NCBI GenBank assembly: GCA_022606135.1
Contig: JABYQN010000012.1
Span: forward strand, 1,054,001-1,118,000
From: Fomes fomentarius
Taxonomy: Eukaryota; Basidiomycota; Agaricomycetes; Polyporales; Polyporaceae
Length of the DNA stretch: 64,000 nucleotides
Reading direction: 5' to 3'
Shown here: piece after piece, positions 23,878 through 32,524 of the stretch
Position numbering within the stretch: the stretch's first letter is position 1
Layout of the letters: every line of letters starts with the position of its first letter
Program-made: the position numbers and the translations under genes
The notes under the pieces: generated by a model
What the model saw: only the letters and a program-made list of their open reading frames with translations
The model's database searches: none
Told to the model about the DNA's origin: nothing

Positions 23878-25530
23878 TCACCAGATGGAGCCAGGCCAAT
23901 GCGCACATTCCTTCAAAGTTCTCTCTGGATCCTCTCCACGGAGAGGCATGCTAGGAAGCTGGTCAATCCGCTCGAACCGCACGCTTGGAACGAGCATCCG
24001 CAACCTCTCGAGCTGTGTCTCCTCCACCTCAAGCTGTGGCGTCGTCTGCAAGAGGAGATGCTTGATGTAGTCATACTCTCCAGACGCAAAGTCCTCGAGC
24101 AGCGGCGTGAGATCGAGAACGTCGTTCTCAGGCTCGGTGCCATACCCCCTTTCTTCAGCGAACCGTAACGCCAGGGAATGGTCGCTATATCCGTGCACGA
24201 TGCGCACGGTGGACAGGTGGGGCATCTTGAAGGCGGGGTCGCGCGAGGACGGGAGGAGATTCAGACGTGGCTTCCGTTTGATAACATTATAGGTGTGGTC
24301 GACGATGATCACGACGCTTTCGAGTGTAGACAGCCCTTCGAGTAACGTGGCACTACTCGCTGGAGGAGCGGTGGCTGCTTCGCGTCGGGGCCGTGGATAC
24401 GCTGCGGATGCGTTGAGAAGCCACGCCTCCCGGATGTCCAGTGAAGCCAACGTAGGGACGACCTGCCCGATCCACAGTGGGGAAGAGTAAGCATTGTCCC
24501 TCAGGTGACCGCCATACGTGGCAAGTCGGCGCGTGGTCTCCTCTGTTGTCAACGTGATGGCCACCGCGTGTTCGTAGCTCAAGAAGTTGCCTGTCCGGCT
24601 AGGATGGAGAGAGACGGAGAGCTGGACGGGGGTCTGGCTCGAGGAAGGGAAGAAGTTCAGTGGGACAGCTTGTACCCCGAAGTAGCCTAGCAGGTGGTAC
24701 GAAGTGTCGTGCCCGCGAGGCTGGAGGAGCGCCTGGTAGTATTGGTGAGCCTTCGAGGGGAGCTCGTGCAGGGTGACCCGCCTGAGATGCTCAAGAGGGA
24801 GTGGCGCTTTGATTACGGCGGCGTCCGGAATGGTCTCGGAGAGGAGGTCGTCAAGGACGACGCTCTCAAGGCGCGGGCATCGTGAGAGAATTCGGGCGAT
24901 CCTGTCGTGTACGTTGCTCAAAGCGATGCCGGACAGTGCGAGGTGCGTCATGTTGGGGAACCCGGTCTTGATGAGGAAAGGAGTGTCCTTAAGGAATAGA
25001 CGGCGAAGTCGTGGGGTAGTGTTTGGGGTGAAGGGCAGACTGTCCGGCTTACGGTACACGATGAGGAACCCCTGCAGATGAAAGGATTCGAGGGTCGGAA
25101 GTGGGTGCTCGAGTAGCTCCCATATGTGGTCAATGTGTTCTTCCCTGGTCCCACACAAGATAAGTTCTCGAATACGGGGAGATTGTCCGTTAACTATGTC
25201 GAGAGCAGGGAGTATGTCTCGCATAGATGACCCAGCGAGGACGAGTGGGACATGCTGACTCCTTTGGAGGAGGGCTGGAACGAAGCGTGGCTTGGAAAGA
25301 TCAATGTTTGCCCACAAAGCGTGATGGTTGAGGGCGATCTCGCGCAGGTGACGACATGTCTGGCTCACTGGAAGGAGCATTCCACTATCGAGTCCGGAAC
25401 TACGCCAGAAAGTTGTGACGCAAGGCCACCGGGTGCATGACCCAGGTATCTCGGCAAGGATCCTGCTGAGAACTTCGACAGGAAGACTGAAAAGTGGTTG
25501 GCGTGCATTATGGGCTGTTCGGAGATGCAC
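23878..25530 (-). CDS. F-box protein, single exon, 550 aa
   Basis: Uninterrupted frame leftward from the ATG at 25530 to TGA at 23878. An F-box-like helix region sits near the N-terminus: PLFSLPVEVLSRILAEIPG at about residues 13-31, then LLPVSQTCRHLREIALNHHALWANIDLS. The rest is leucine-rich with degenerate LRR-like spacing (for example TPRLRRLFLKDTPFL and SCPRLESVVLDDLLSE), as in the large basidiomycete F-box families. F-box proteins recruit substrates to SCF ubiquitin ligases; the target here is unknown. A longer start within the 23 codons upstream (25553) is in another frame and less likely. No intron is needed. Confidence 0.8.
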   Translation of the reverse strand: MHLRTAHNARQPLFSLPVEVLSRILAEIPGSCTRWPCVTTFWRSSGLDSGMLLPVSQTCRHLREIALNHHALWANIDLSKPRFVPALLQRSQHVPLVLAGSSMRDILPALDIVNGQSPRIRELILCGTREEHIDHIWELLEHPLPTLESFHLQGFLIVYRKPDSLPFTPNTTPRLRRLFLKDTPFLIKTGFPNMTHLALSGIALSNVHDRIARILSRCPRLESVVLDDLLSETIPDAAVIKAPLPLEHLRRVTLHELPSKAHQYYQALLQPRGHDTSYHLLGYFGVQAVPLNFFPSSSQTPVQLSVSLHPSRTGNFLSYEHAVAITLTTEETTRRLATYGGHLRDNAYSSPLWIGQVVPTLASLDIREAWLLNASAAYPRPRREAATAPPASSATLLEGLSTLESVVIIVDHTYNVIKRKPRLNLLPSSRDPAFKMPHLSTVRIVHGYSDHSLALRFAEERGYGTEPENDVLDLTPLLEDFASGEYDYIKHLLLQTTPQLEVEETQLERLRMLVPSVRFERIDQLPSMPLRGEDPERTLKECAHWPGSIW

Positions 25531-26263
25531 CGCAGCTCGGACGAGAGCATCATGGATTGACCAGATCTACAAGATACGTATAGGCAAGAATGAGTGACTG
25601 CTTATGGGAGTAGATAGGAACTCGAGACCACGTTTCGAGACACAGACTTTCTTATTTCTGCGTGCAAGATGAGGGCTAGACAACGTGTTACGAGTCTATG
25701 ACTTACGAGAGAAAACCCATCCCTCCTTCAAGTTGATGCAACAGTTCTGTCAGTTGACCTTCCATATGCGAACCTTGTAGTCTGAGAGGGAAACTGGGTC
25801 GTCGTGGTCGATGTTCAGAGATGGCCAGGCGTTACGTGGGGGGCAACGTGGCCAAATTTTACGGTATTATACCATCAGTGCATGATTGGCGAAACACAAC
25901 ATGTTCGTACGAGAATATGATACCATTGTCACCAAAGAATGTCCCCCGCCTAGTCTCGTCGCAAGGTGGTCGCGACATCTAGCACCGACCGACGAACAGA
26001 TTATTCAGGATGTGTCTCTGCGTCCCCACGAGCGCCTGCATATCCCCTGGACGATATATGGGAAGCAAGTGACTCTATGGCGGAGACGACGATGACATTG
26101 TGAGGAAAAATTTGAAGCACCCGAGGCATATATATATATAACTGGTTGTTTGCGCATGTTGTGGTTGTGGCTTGGCAGGCGTTCAATCACAAGGGCCTTG
26201 AAGCAACTTCGTACACTCGAATACTCCGACTATACATCTTTGTGTTGTCTTCGTCAGCTGGCG
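25531..26263. other. Intergenic region upstream of the PRP16 relic
   Basis: Contains the presumed F-box promoter and the ancestral PRP16 promoter, plus a short (TA)n run at about 26128-26140. No gene seen. Confidence 0.4.
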
Positions 26264-26380
26264 ATGGCTTCGTCGAAAGACATAGATGATTTTACCCACA
26301 TTCAATCTTTTGACCCCAAATGACCTGCTGGCGCAGCGCGTTCAGAACGTACATACGTTTATTGCAGGTAGGTCAAGACT

Positions 26381-26645
26381 TGATACGGCGACACTCGGCT
26401 ACGCGTGACTAAGCACGGCTATGAGCGGAAAATGCACCAAGTCGAAGCTGGAGGCTTCTCCGAGCTCGACTGGTCACTCTTATATTAAGAACTTCTTATT
26501 AAATACATGCACAGAGTTCGTGTATCTACAGCAGGTTCCAGCACGAATCAGAAAGCACAAGCGGAGTGAAACTAGTGTACAGACGACAACGGGCGCGCAA
26601 GCGCGGAGTTTGAAAATAGATACCGAATTGGGAATGTTCGTAACA
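26381..26645 (-). repeat. 3' LTR of the chromovirus
   Basis: 265 bp, TG...CA, same sequence as the 5' LTR. It is preceded in element sense by the purine tract at 26646-26657. Confidence 0.9.
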
Positions 26646-26657
26646 TCACCCTCCCTT
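26646..26657 (-). promoter_or_regulatory. Polypurine tract
   Basis: Element-sense GAAGGGAGGGTGA-type purine run directly abutting the 3' LTR, the expected plus-strand primer. Confidence 0.7.
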
Positions 26658-26680
26658 CAGATTCGCGTCCACGCGATACG

Positions 26681-28800
26681 TCATAACTCCCCCGCCTCCT
26701 CATTCTCCTTCGGTCGTGCTAATATCAAAACCTCCCGCAACTCGTCTGAATACGGCGCTAGCCCTGCATCCTTTCTGCGTTGCTGCCACCTCGCGAAGAC
26801 CGCCTGCCACCTACTCCAACTATCCCATTCATTCTCGTAGCGGTGTTCGGACTGAAGGAGCCGCGCTTGAGCTCGCGTAACACCTACTTGCTCGGATGGA
26901 CGCCGGGGCTGGATTCTGATGGTAGGCATGCGCGGCGCTGTCGGGTTCTTGGCGTGGTAAGCGTCCAGGAGGGCCTTACTTTCCGTTTTCAGTCGACCAC
27001 GCGCCTCCCAGGTCGCATCGGATCGTGGCCGGTTCTTCCATTTGACAAGATAGGTGAGTTTTCCCCGCTTAACCTTTGAGTCCAGAATTTCTTCCGGTTC
27101 GTCCCCTGTCGCAAGTACATTGGGGACGGACCGTTCAACTTTCTGGTTGGGGAACTCGGGGTCGTTTGCCGGAGTGAGTAAGACCTCGTTGAAGACGGGG
27201 TGGATGGCCCTCCATCCCTTCGGAAGCTTCAGCTTGTACGCGCTGGCGCCAACCTTCGACGCGATCTGGAACGGCCCATACCGCTTGTCGTCAAGCTTCT
27301 TGCTCGAGCGCTCGGTAGTGATGTTGAACGAATCTAGGTATACCCAATCCCCTGGCTCGTACTGCCGTGATTCCCTCCGGTGCTTATCGTACTGACGCTT
27401 CATTGCCTCCTTAGCTAAGGTAAGCGCAGCACCTGCCTCCTCCTGTATCCGTTTCATCCGCGCCGCATACTGCTCTGCTGACTCAGTTTTAACCTCCTTT
27501 GCAGTCTCTACTCCGGTGAACGGGTCTCTCCCGTGCGTCATGAAGAATGGCGAATAGCCGGTGCCTGAATGTACCCGTGTTCGGTAAGAGAACGACGCGA
27601 GTGGGAGCCACTCCGGCCAGTCCGTTTGCCGGTGATTAATGAAAATCCGTAAGTAGTTCTCCACCTCCTGATTCAGGCGTTCGGTCTGACCGTCTGTTTG
27701 CGGGTGATACGCGGTGCTCGGATTCCCTTGAATCCCGAGCTTCCGATAGAGATCTCGGGTCATATTGGACACGAAGATGGAGCCTCGGTCTGAGAAGATG
27801 CGGCGCGGGATTCCATGTAGCGTGATGACGTGTTTGACAAGCATATTGGCCCATCCCTCCGAGCTCAACTCGTCTGTTGTAGGGATAGCGATGTAATCCT
27901 TAGATTTCAAGTCTACTATCATAAGGATCGCATTGTTACCCTGTGCATCTGGCAGGTGCGTGATCATGTCGACTGAGATGTATTCCCAGTTATATTCCGG
28001 TACTGGGTTGGGATGCAATGGGGCTGCCCTCGGCTGTCGATCTATTTTCGTGCGCTGACAAATCGAACATCCTTTTACGTAGGTCTGTACATCCCGCCTG
28101 ATGGATGGCCACCAATAGGAGCGCTGGATAAGCTCCTGCGTCTTGGCACGTCCTGGGTGACCCGCCACTAGGGAATCGTGATGCGATGCAATGATGCGCC
28201 CTCGGAGCGCCTTGTCCGGCGGCACGACAATCCTCCCCCTCCGATAGATCAGACCGTCCTCGGTCGAATATTCCCGGTCTCCCGCCGCAATCTTATTTCG
28301 CACGGAATTCTCCACTAATTCTCCGAACTCCCGGATCCCCATCAACAGCTGCTCGGCTCCATCTACCAGCGCCTGGAACCATTCCGGCCTCAGTACTACT
28401 GTCTCTTCCCCCTCCTCACTTCCCTCCTTGTGATCCACGCGGCGCGAGAGCGCATCTGCCTTTCCCATAGATGAACCAGGGCGGTGCTGTAGTGTAAAGT
28501 GATAGTTCTGTAATTCTACCACCCAGCGTGCTTGTCGCGGGTTCAGCTTTTGTGGGCGCCGGAAGTATTCAAGATTCTTATGATCCGAGTGAATCTCGAA
28601 TGGCTGTCGCGCGCCCATCAAGAAATGCCTCCACTCATCAAGTGCTGTCATCACGGCTAACATCTCACGGTCATATATTTCGTAATTCCGTTCGGCTGGA
28701 GTCAGCGCTCGTGAGAGGTACGCAATCGTTCGCCACTTCCCATCTTGGTTCTGTGCGAGTTCCGCCCCAACAGCATAGTTCGACGCATCACACTGGACTC
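26681..28800 (-). CDS. pol: Chromovirus Pol, C-terminal part: RNase H, integrase, chromodomain (frame-broken from RT)
   Basis: Open from just after the frameshift; the first internal ATG is at 28663 and residue numbers count from it. RNase H: IHSDHKNLEYF (24-34) and GKADALSRR. Integrase HHCC zinc region: H..AGHPGR..C..C (about 161-202). Catalytic triad D232, D292 and E328 (SVDMITHLP, FSDRG, QTERLNQ), giving D-35-E spacing. A GPY/F module (YGPFQIASK, 462-470) leads to a chromodomain at about 523-573 (KLTYLVKWKNRP, then DATWEA). Chromodomains steer integration toward particular chromatin. The break from RT means this copy cannot make full Pol without another frameshift. Confidence 0.9.
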
Positions 28801-30732
28801 GGAGGGGTCCTGATCATTTGGGATCGCTAATACTGGTGCCGTTGTGATTGCCTCCTTGAGCTGTGTGAATGCCTCCAGCTGTTCCGGTCCCCAGTGCCAC
28901 TCCGCCTGCCCCGTAAGCTGATTGAGTGGCGCCGCAATCTTAGAGAAATCTCGGATAAACCAGCGATAGAAGTTCGTGAAGCCGAGGAAGCTCTGAACGT
29001 CCCGTTTACATGTTGGGGTTGGCCACTCTGTCACTCCCGCGACCTTGGCAGGGTCCATCTTCACCACACCATGAGCGATGATATGACCTAAGTACTCCGT
29101 CTCCGTTGTTTCGAACTCGCACTTCTCCGGTTTACACGTAAGCTTGTTCTCGCGCAGGATCTGCAGCACTTGGCGGACAACGTGCCGATGTTCCGCCAGC
29201 GTCTCCGTAAAGATCAAGATGTCATCTAGATAGACGATCACTTTTCCACGCAGAATCAAGTCCCGGAATAGGTCGTTCATCATCATCTGGAACGTCGCTG
29301 GGCTGTTTGACAATCCGAAGAACATGACAAGGGGTTCGAATAGCCCTCGATTCGTCAGGAATGCAGCCTTCTCCTCGTCTCCTTCCCGCATCCGTACATT
29401 ATTGTAGCCCCACCTAATATCCATTTTTGTGTAATACCGCGCCCCTTTTAGCTTGTCAAACAGCTCGGAAATGAGCGGCAATGGATATTTGTTCTTCTTA
29501 GTAAGCGCATTCAACTTCCGATAATCCTGGACAGGACGAAGCTTGCCATCCTTCTTTTTGACAAAGAAGAACGGCGCCCCCCATGGTGACTTAGATGGAC
29601 GTATCCGTCCCGTCCGTAGATTGTCCTCAAGGAAGTCATCCAAGGCCTGCTGCTGTTCAACTGTCATGGGGTACACCTTGCCGCAATGTGGTTGCGCTCC
29701 GGGCGTCAGCTCAATGACGTGATCATATGGCCGGTGTTCCGGTAACTCATCAAAGGTGGCTTCTGCGAAGACGTCATCGTAATCACGATAGTGTTCAGGC
29801 ACCATCTCCTCAAACGAGCGCTCGGCCTTGGCGCGGCTTTGCTCAATCGCGATCTCCATTGCCACAGAACTCTTGGCTCGGAGCTTTGCGGCCCGCAGCT
29901 GCTCGCCTCGCTGATGTAAGTACGATTGCGTATGCAGCATGAAGATCTGCTCTCCGTCCGCCAGAACTCGTTCACAGGTGCTTGGGCAACGATTGAATTC
30001 AATGGCTTTGCGCCTCCAGTCTATCGAGGGATTGTGATGCGATATCCATTCATATCCCAGGAAGATATCCGACTTCCCCAAATCCGTCACCAAAAACGTC
30101 ATTGTCTCCCGGTGATCCCCGATGCTTACTCGTAGGCGCGCATAATGCGTGATGCTCCCACCCGAGTTGACCGTGCCGTCGGCATTGTAGACCGGAACGG
30201 GCATGTCCAGGGCCACAATCTCGATCCCATGTCTCCTTACAAAGTCCCGGTGCACACAAGAGCCGGTGCTTCCACTGTCCAACAACGCCTCCACATCCAC
30301 TCTCTTCCCTGTCTCTGGTACTTCAATGACTACTGGTACGTCCATCTGTCTGCGGGTTCCTCGTGCTCTAACTACTTTAAATAGCTTTGGTCCTTCTCTA
30401 GTAATACTATAAATAGGGGCACTATCTACTGTAGCAATTTTTTGGCTCGCCGCATTCGAGTCTTTTATGATTTTTTTGGCTTTTTCCTTTTTTGGTTTTT
30501 GGTCGGTTTTATACGTATTCTTATCAATAATATCGGATTGAAAAGGGATGGTGAATGGTACATTATTATATAAGTCTCGAGTAAGATCGAAAATAGATAA
30601 ACTATCGTTTTTGGGCTCTTCTACATCAAGTAGTGCATATCGATTGTGTCCTGGGTCAGAACGTTGTGCGGTTACGCCGACCCGAATCCAAAACCCGCCT
30701 GTTTGAACGAATCTGGATCTTCCGCTGCCCAT
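28702..30732 (-). CDS. pol: Chromovirus Pol, N-terminal part: protease and reverse transcriptase
   Basis: Frame is -1 relative to gag; its first ATG is at 30732, but translation is probably by frameshift from gag. The aspartic protease has the active site LLDSGSTG (DSG at residues 152-154) and a later IFLGYEWI. RT shows SPWGAPFFFVKKKDG, RPVQDYRKLNALT, FGLSNSPATFQ and the catalytic YLDD (501-504), then YLGHIIAHG and FLGFTNFYRWFI. The frame derails after IPNDQDP (about 28804) and ends in unrelated residues. This is a one-base deletion compared with the downstream frame. Confidence 0.9.
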   Translation of the reverse strand: MGSGRSRFVQTGGFWIRVGVTAQRSDPGHNRYALLDVEEPKNDSLSIFDLTRDLYNNVPFTIPFQSDIIDKNTYKTDQKPKKEKAKKIIKDSNAASQKIATVDSAPIYSITREGPKLFKVVRARGTRRQMDVPVVIEVPETGKRVDVEALLDSGSTGSCVHRDFVRRHGIEIVALDMPVPVYNADGTVNSGGSITHYARLRVSIGDHRETMTFLVTDLGKSDIFLGYEWISHHNPSIDWRRKAIEFNRCPSTCERVLADGEQIFMLHTQSYLHQRGEQLRAAKLRAKSSVAMEIAIEQSRAKAERSFEEMVPEHYRDYDDVFAEATFDELPEHRPYDHVIELTPGAQPHCGKVYPMTVEQQQALDDFLEDNLRTGRIRPSKSPWGAPFFFVKKKDGKLRPVQDYRKLNALTKKNKYPLPLISELFDKLKGARYYTKMDIRWGYNNVRMREGDEEKAAFLTNRGLFEPLVMFFGLSNSPATFQMMMNDLFRDLILRGKVIVYLDDILIFTETLAEHRHVVRQVLQILRENKLTCKPEKCEFETTETEYLGHIIAHGVVKMDPAKVAGVTEWPTPTCKRDVQSFLGFTNFYRWFIRDFSKIAAPLNQLTGQAEWHWGPEQLEAFTQLKEAITTAPVLAIPNDQDPSESSVMRRTMLLGRNSHRTKMGSGERLRTSHER

Positions 30733-31724
30733 TTCCGTACATTCTCACGGAAGCTATCCTCTTCCCACATAGCGCGCGTCCGCTGCGGTGGCGGCTGCTG
30801 CGGTGTCGGCTGCTGAGTGTTGGCTGCTGAAGCCCCTGCAGCACGATACGTTATGTGCCATGTATTGGTGCAGCCCGGCGCTGCATCTCCTCTCCTCCTC
30901 CCGCAACTATAGCATACTCGCGCGGCACCCGCGCGGTCTAAATCCATTGGCTGCCCACGTCCTCCATAAACAGTACCCGTACCGTCGTTTCGGCTCTGGA
31001 CCACAGCAGGGGCCGGCATCCGGTTCTCGGCTACTACCGGAACCCTTGGTGGCGGCGGTCTGGACTGTATCTGGGGTCGGATCTGCGGGGTGTGTGCCTG
31101 GAGCGCCAAGCGCTGTGCCCACGCGTCATCAAGGAGGATGACGCGCGTCTTCCACTCGTCGTAGGTAGCTGGGAGCGGCGTGTTGCAATAGATGGAATCC
31201 AGATACCTGGGGTTAATGCCTCGTTTGACCCACTCCAGCGCGAAGCGGTCCGCAGTCGTGTACCCCGCCTGCATGAGGAGCATCTCGAACTCCTGGAAGA
31301 ACTCCGTTGCAGGCCTCCGATCCTGTCGGAGGTGCTCGAGCTTATCAAGGGCTTGGCGCTCGGCAAGTCGATCCGTGAACGCCTGATCGAGATCTTGCCA
31401 CACCTCATCGACGGTGATGTTCCACGTTCCGTTGGCTGAATTGAAATGTAGGTCGGTGTATGCGTTGACCCACTGGTTGACGCGTTCCCCGTGGATTTTG
31501 GACATGAGAAAGGTGATGATTTGATGACGGTTGGCGGCTGCTCGAGTGGACATGTACCGCGCAATCTGACTCTTCCATGTCCTATATTTGGACTTATCCC
31601 CGTCGAACGTAAGTGGGGACTCTGGTTTGAGTTTCTGATCGCTTTGTATCGGCTGCCATTGATTGACGATCCTATCGAGGAAGCTCTCAAACTGCTGTTC
31701 CGTCATCATGATCGGTTGCGTCAT
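30672..31724 (-). CDS. gag: Chromovirus Gag, 350 aa
   Basis: Starts MTQPIMMTEQQFESFLDRI. The retrotransposon-gag domain occupies about residues 35-200, including YRTWKSQIARYM, the LAERQALDKLEHLRQD helix and ATEFFQEFEMLLMQAGY. A Pro/Gln-rich tail follows. A Cys motif CYSCGRRRGDAAPGC stands where a CCHC knuckle is expected, but it lacks the His and has one extra residue. Gag packages element RNA in virus-like particles. The stop overlaps pol by about 60 nt in a different frame. Confidence 0.85.
   Translation of the reverse strand: MTQPIMMTEQQFESFLDRIVNQWQPIQSDQKLKPESPLTFDGDKSKYRTWKSQIARYMSTRAAANRHQIITFLMSKIHGERVNQWVNAYTDLHFNSANGTWNITVDEVWQDLDQAFTDRLAERQALDKLEHLRQDRRPATEFFQEFEMLLMQAGYTTADRFALEWVKRGINPRYLDSIYCNTPLPATYDEWKTRVILLDDAWAQRLALQAHTPQIRPQIQSRPPPPRVPVVAENRMPAPAVVQSRNDGTGTVYGGRGQPMDLDRAGAARVCYSCGRRRGDAAPGCTNTWHITYRAAGASAANTQQPTPQQPPPQRTRAMWEEDSFRENVRKWAAEDPDSFKQAGFGFGSA
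30690..30696 (-). promoter_or_regulatory. Putative -1 frameshift heptamer G GGT TTT
   Basis: In element sense GGGTTTT sits in the correct X-XXY-YYZ phase relative to gag, 15 nt before the gag TAA. A -1 slip there enters the pol frame directly (GFWIRVG). A downstream structure was not evaluated. Confidence 0.45.
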
Positions 31725-32247
31725 ATTGGGTGGCGTGTCGGATCGGACCGAATCCGTAGATAACGATATGGCCCGGGTGTGTCGGTAAGTGTGGAAGGAA
31801 ATGGTGACGTCACTTCTTCGGAATCTCCGATCAAATCCTCACGCAGCCGTAGGCCGTACCCCCGTATCACTGCGATTAGATAAGATTTTCGAAACGTTTG
31901 ATCCGGACGTCGGTTCCTCGAGGTCTCAATCCCTCGCAGGAAACGTAAGTAAGAGGTAATAACTATGTACTGAGTAGGACGGGGGACCTCCACGCGTTTG
32001 CGCAATTGTGAGCCGCCCTCAGTGACCGGGTCAGGGTATGAGGCACGCCGGCAAAAAGCGACCGAACCTGGGTTTCCCACAGGATTTACCGAGACGCCCA
32101 AAAGTTCGCAGTGACGGTAGCGGCCGTGTAGATACAAGCCAGTCGCGGCTGTACTAGGGAACGGTGCGTATAGATGGTAAGGTAGTTCCGCTAAACCCTG
32201 CGGTCCGGGTGTGGGGTAATCCGCTTGTCCCTGCGGTCCGGGAAGGT

Positions 32248-32258
32248 AGCTTCGACTT
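32248..32258 (-). promoter_or_regulatory. Self-primer binding site
   Basis: In element sense AAGTCGAAGCT starts one base after the 5' LTR. It is perfectly complementary to AGCTTCGACTT within the LTR (plus 32318-32328) and does not look like the usual tRNA-primed TGG start. Tf1/sushi-group chromoviruses are known to prime minus-strand DNA with the 5' end of their own RNA through an 11-nt match. Confidence 0.65.
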
Positions 32259-32259
32259 A

Positions 32260-32524
32260 TGATACGGCGACACTCGGCTACGCGTGACTAAGCACGGCTA
32301 TGAGCGGAAAATGCACCAAGTCGAAGCTGGAGGCTTCTCCGAGCTCGACTGGTCACTCTTATATTAAGAACTTCTTATTAAATACATGCACAGAGTTCGT
32401 GTATCTACAGCAGGTTCCAGCACGAATCAGAAAGCACAAGCGGAGTGAAACTAGTGTACAGACGACAACGGGCGCGCAAGCGCGGAGTTTGAAAATAGAT
32501 ACCGAATTGGGAATGTTCGTAACA
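32260..32524 (-). repeat. 5' LTR of the chromovirus
   Basis: 265 bp, identical by eye to the 3' LTR. In element sense an AT-rich TTAATATAAG (plus 32358-32367) sits about 30 nt before AGCTTCGACTT (plus 32318-32328), which is complementary to the primer-binding site and is the likely RNA start. A partly self-complementary stretch (AGTCGAGCT...AGCTTCGACT) surrounds this point. Confidence 0.9.

Larger units (their letters stand above)
26381..32524 (-). mobile_element. Ty3/Gypsy LTR retrotransposon (chromovirus), near full length
   Basis: 6,144-bp element transcribed leftward. LTRs at 32260-32524 (5') and 26381-26645 (3') are 265 bp, start TG and end CA, and I found no difference between them. 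A 5-bp target duplication AGACT flanks it (26376-26380 and 32525-32529). The order is leader, gag, protease, RT, RNase H, integrase, chromodomain, polypurine tract, which is Ty3/Gypsy chromovirus order. A one-base deletion in pol near 28800-28806 breaks the frame. It sits in the first-intron region of the PRP16 relic. Identical LTRs imply a recent insertion. Confidence 0.93.

Noticed and set aside
31721..32137. Minus-strand ORF of 138 codons upstream of gag
   Set aside because: Falls in the 5' leader of the retroelement, has no similarity to Gag and crosses the gag start region; leader sequence.
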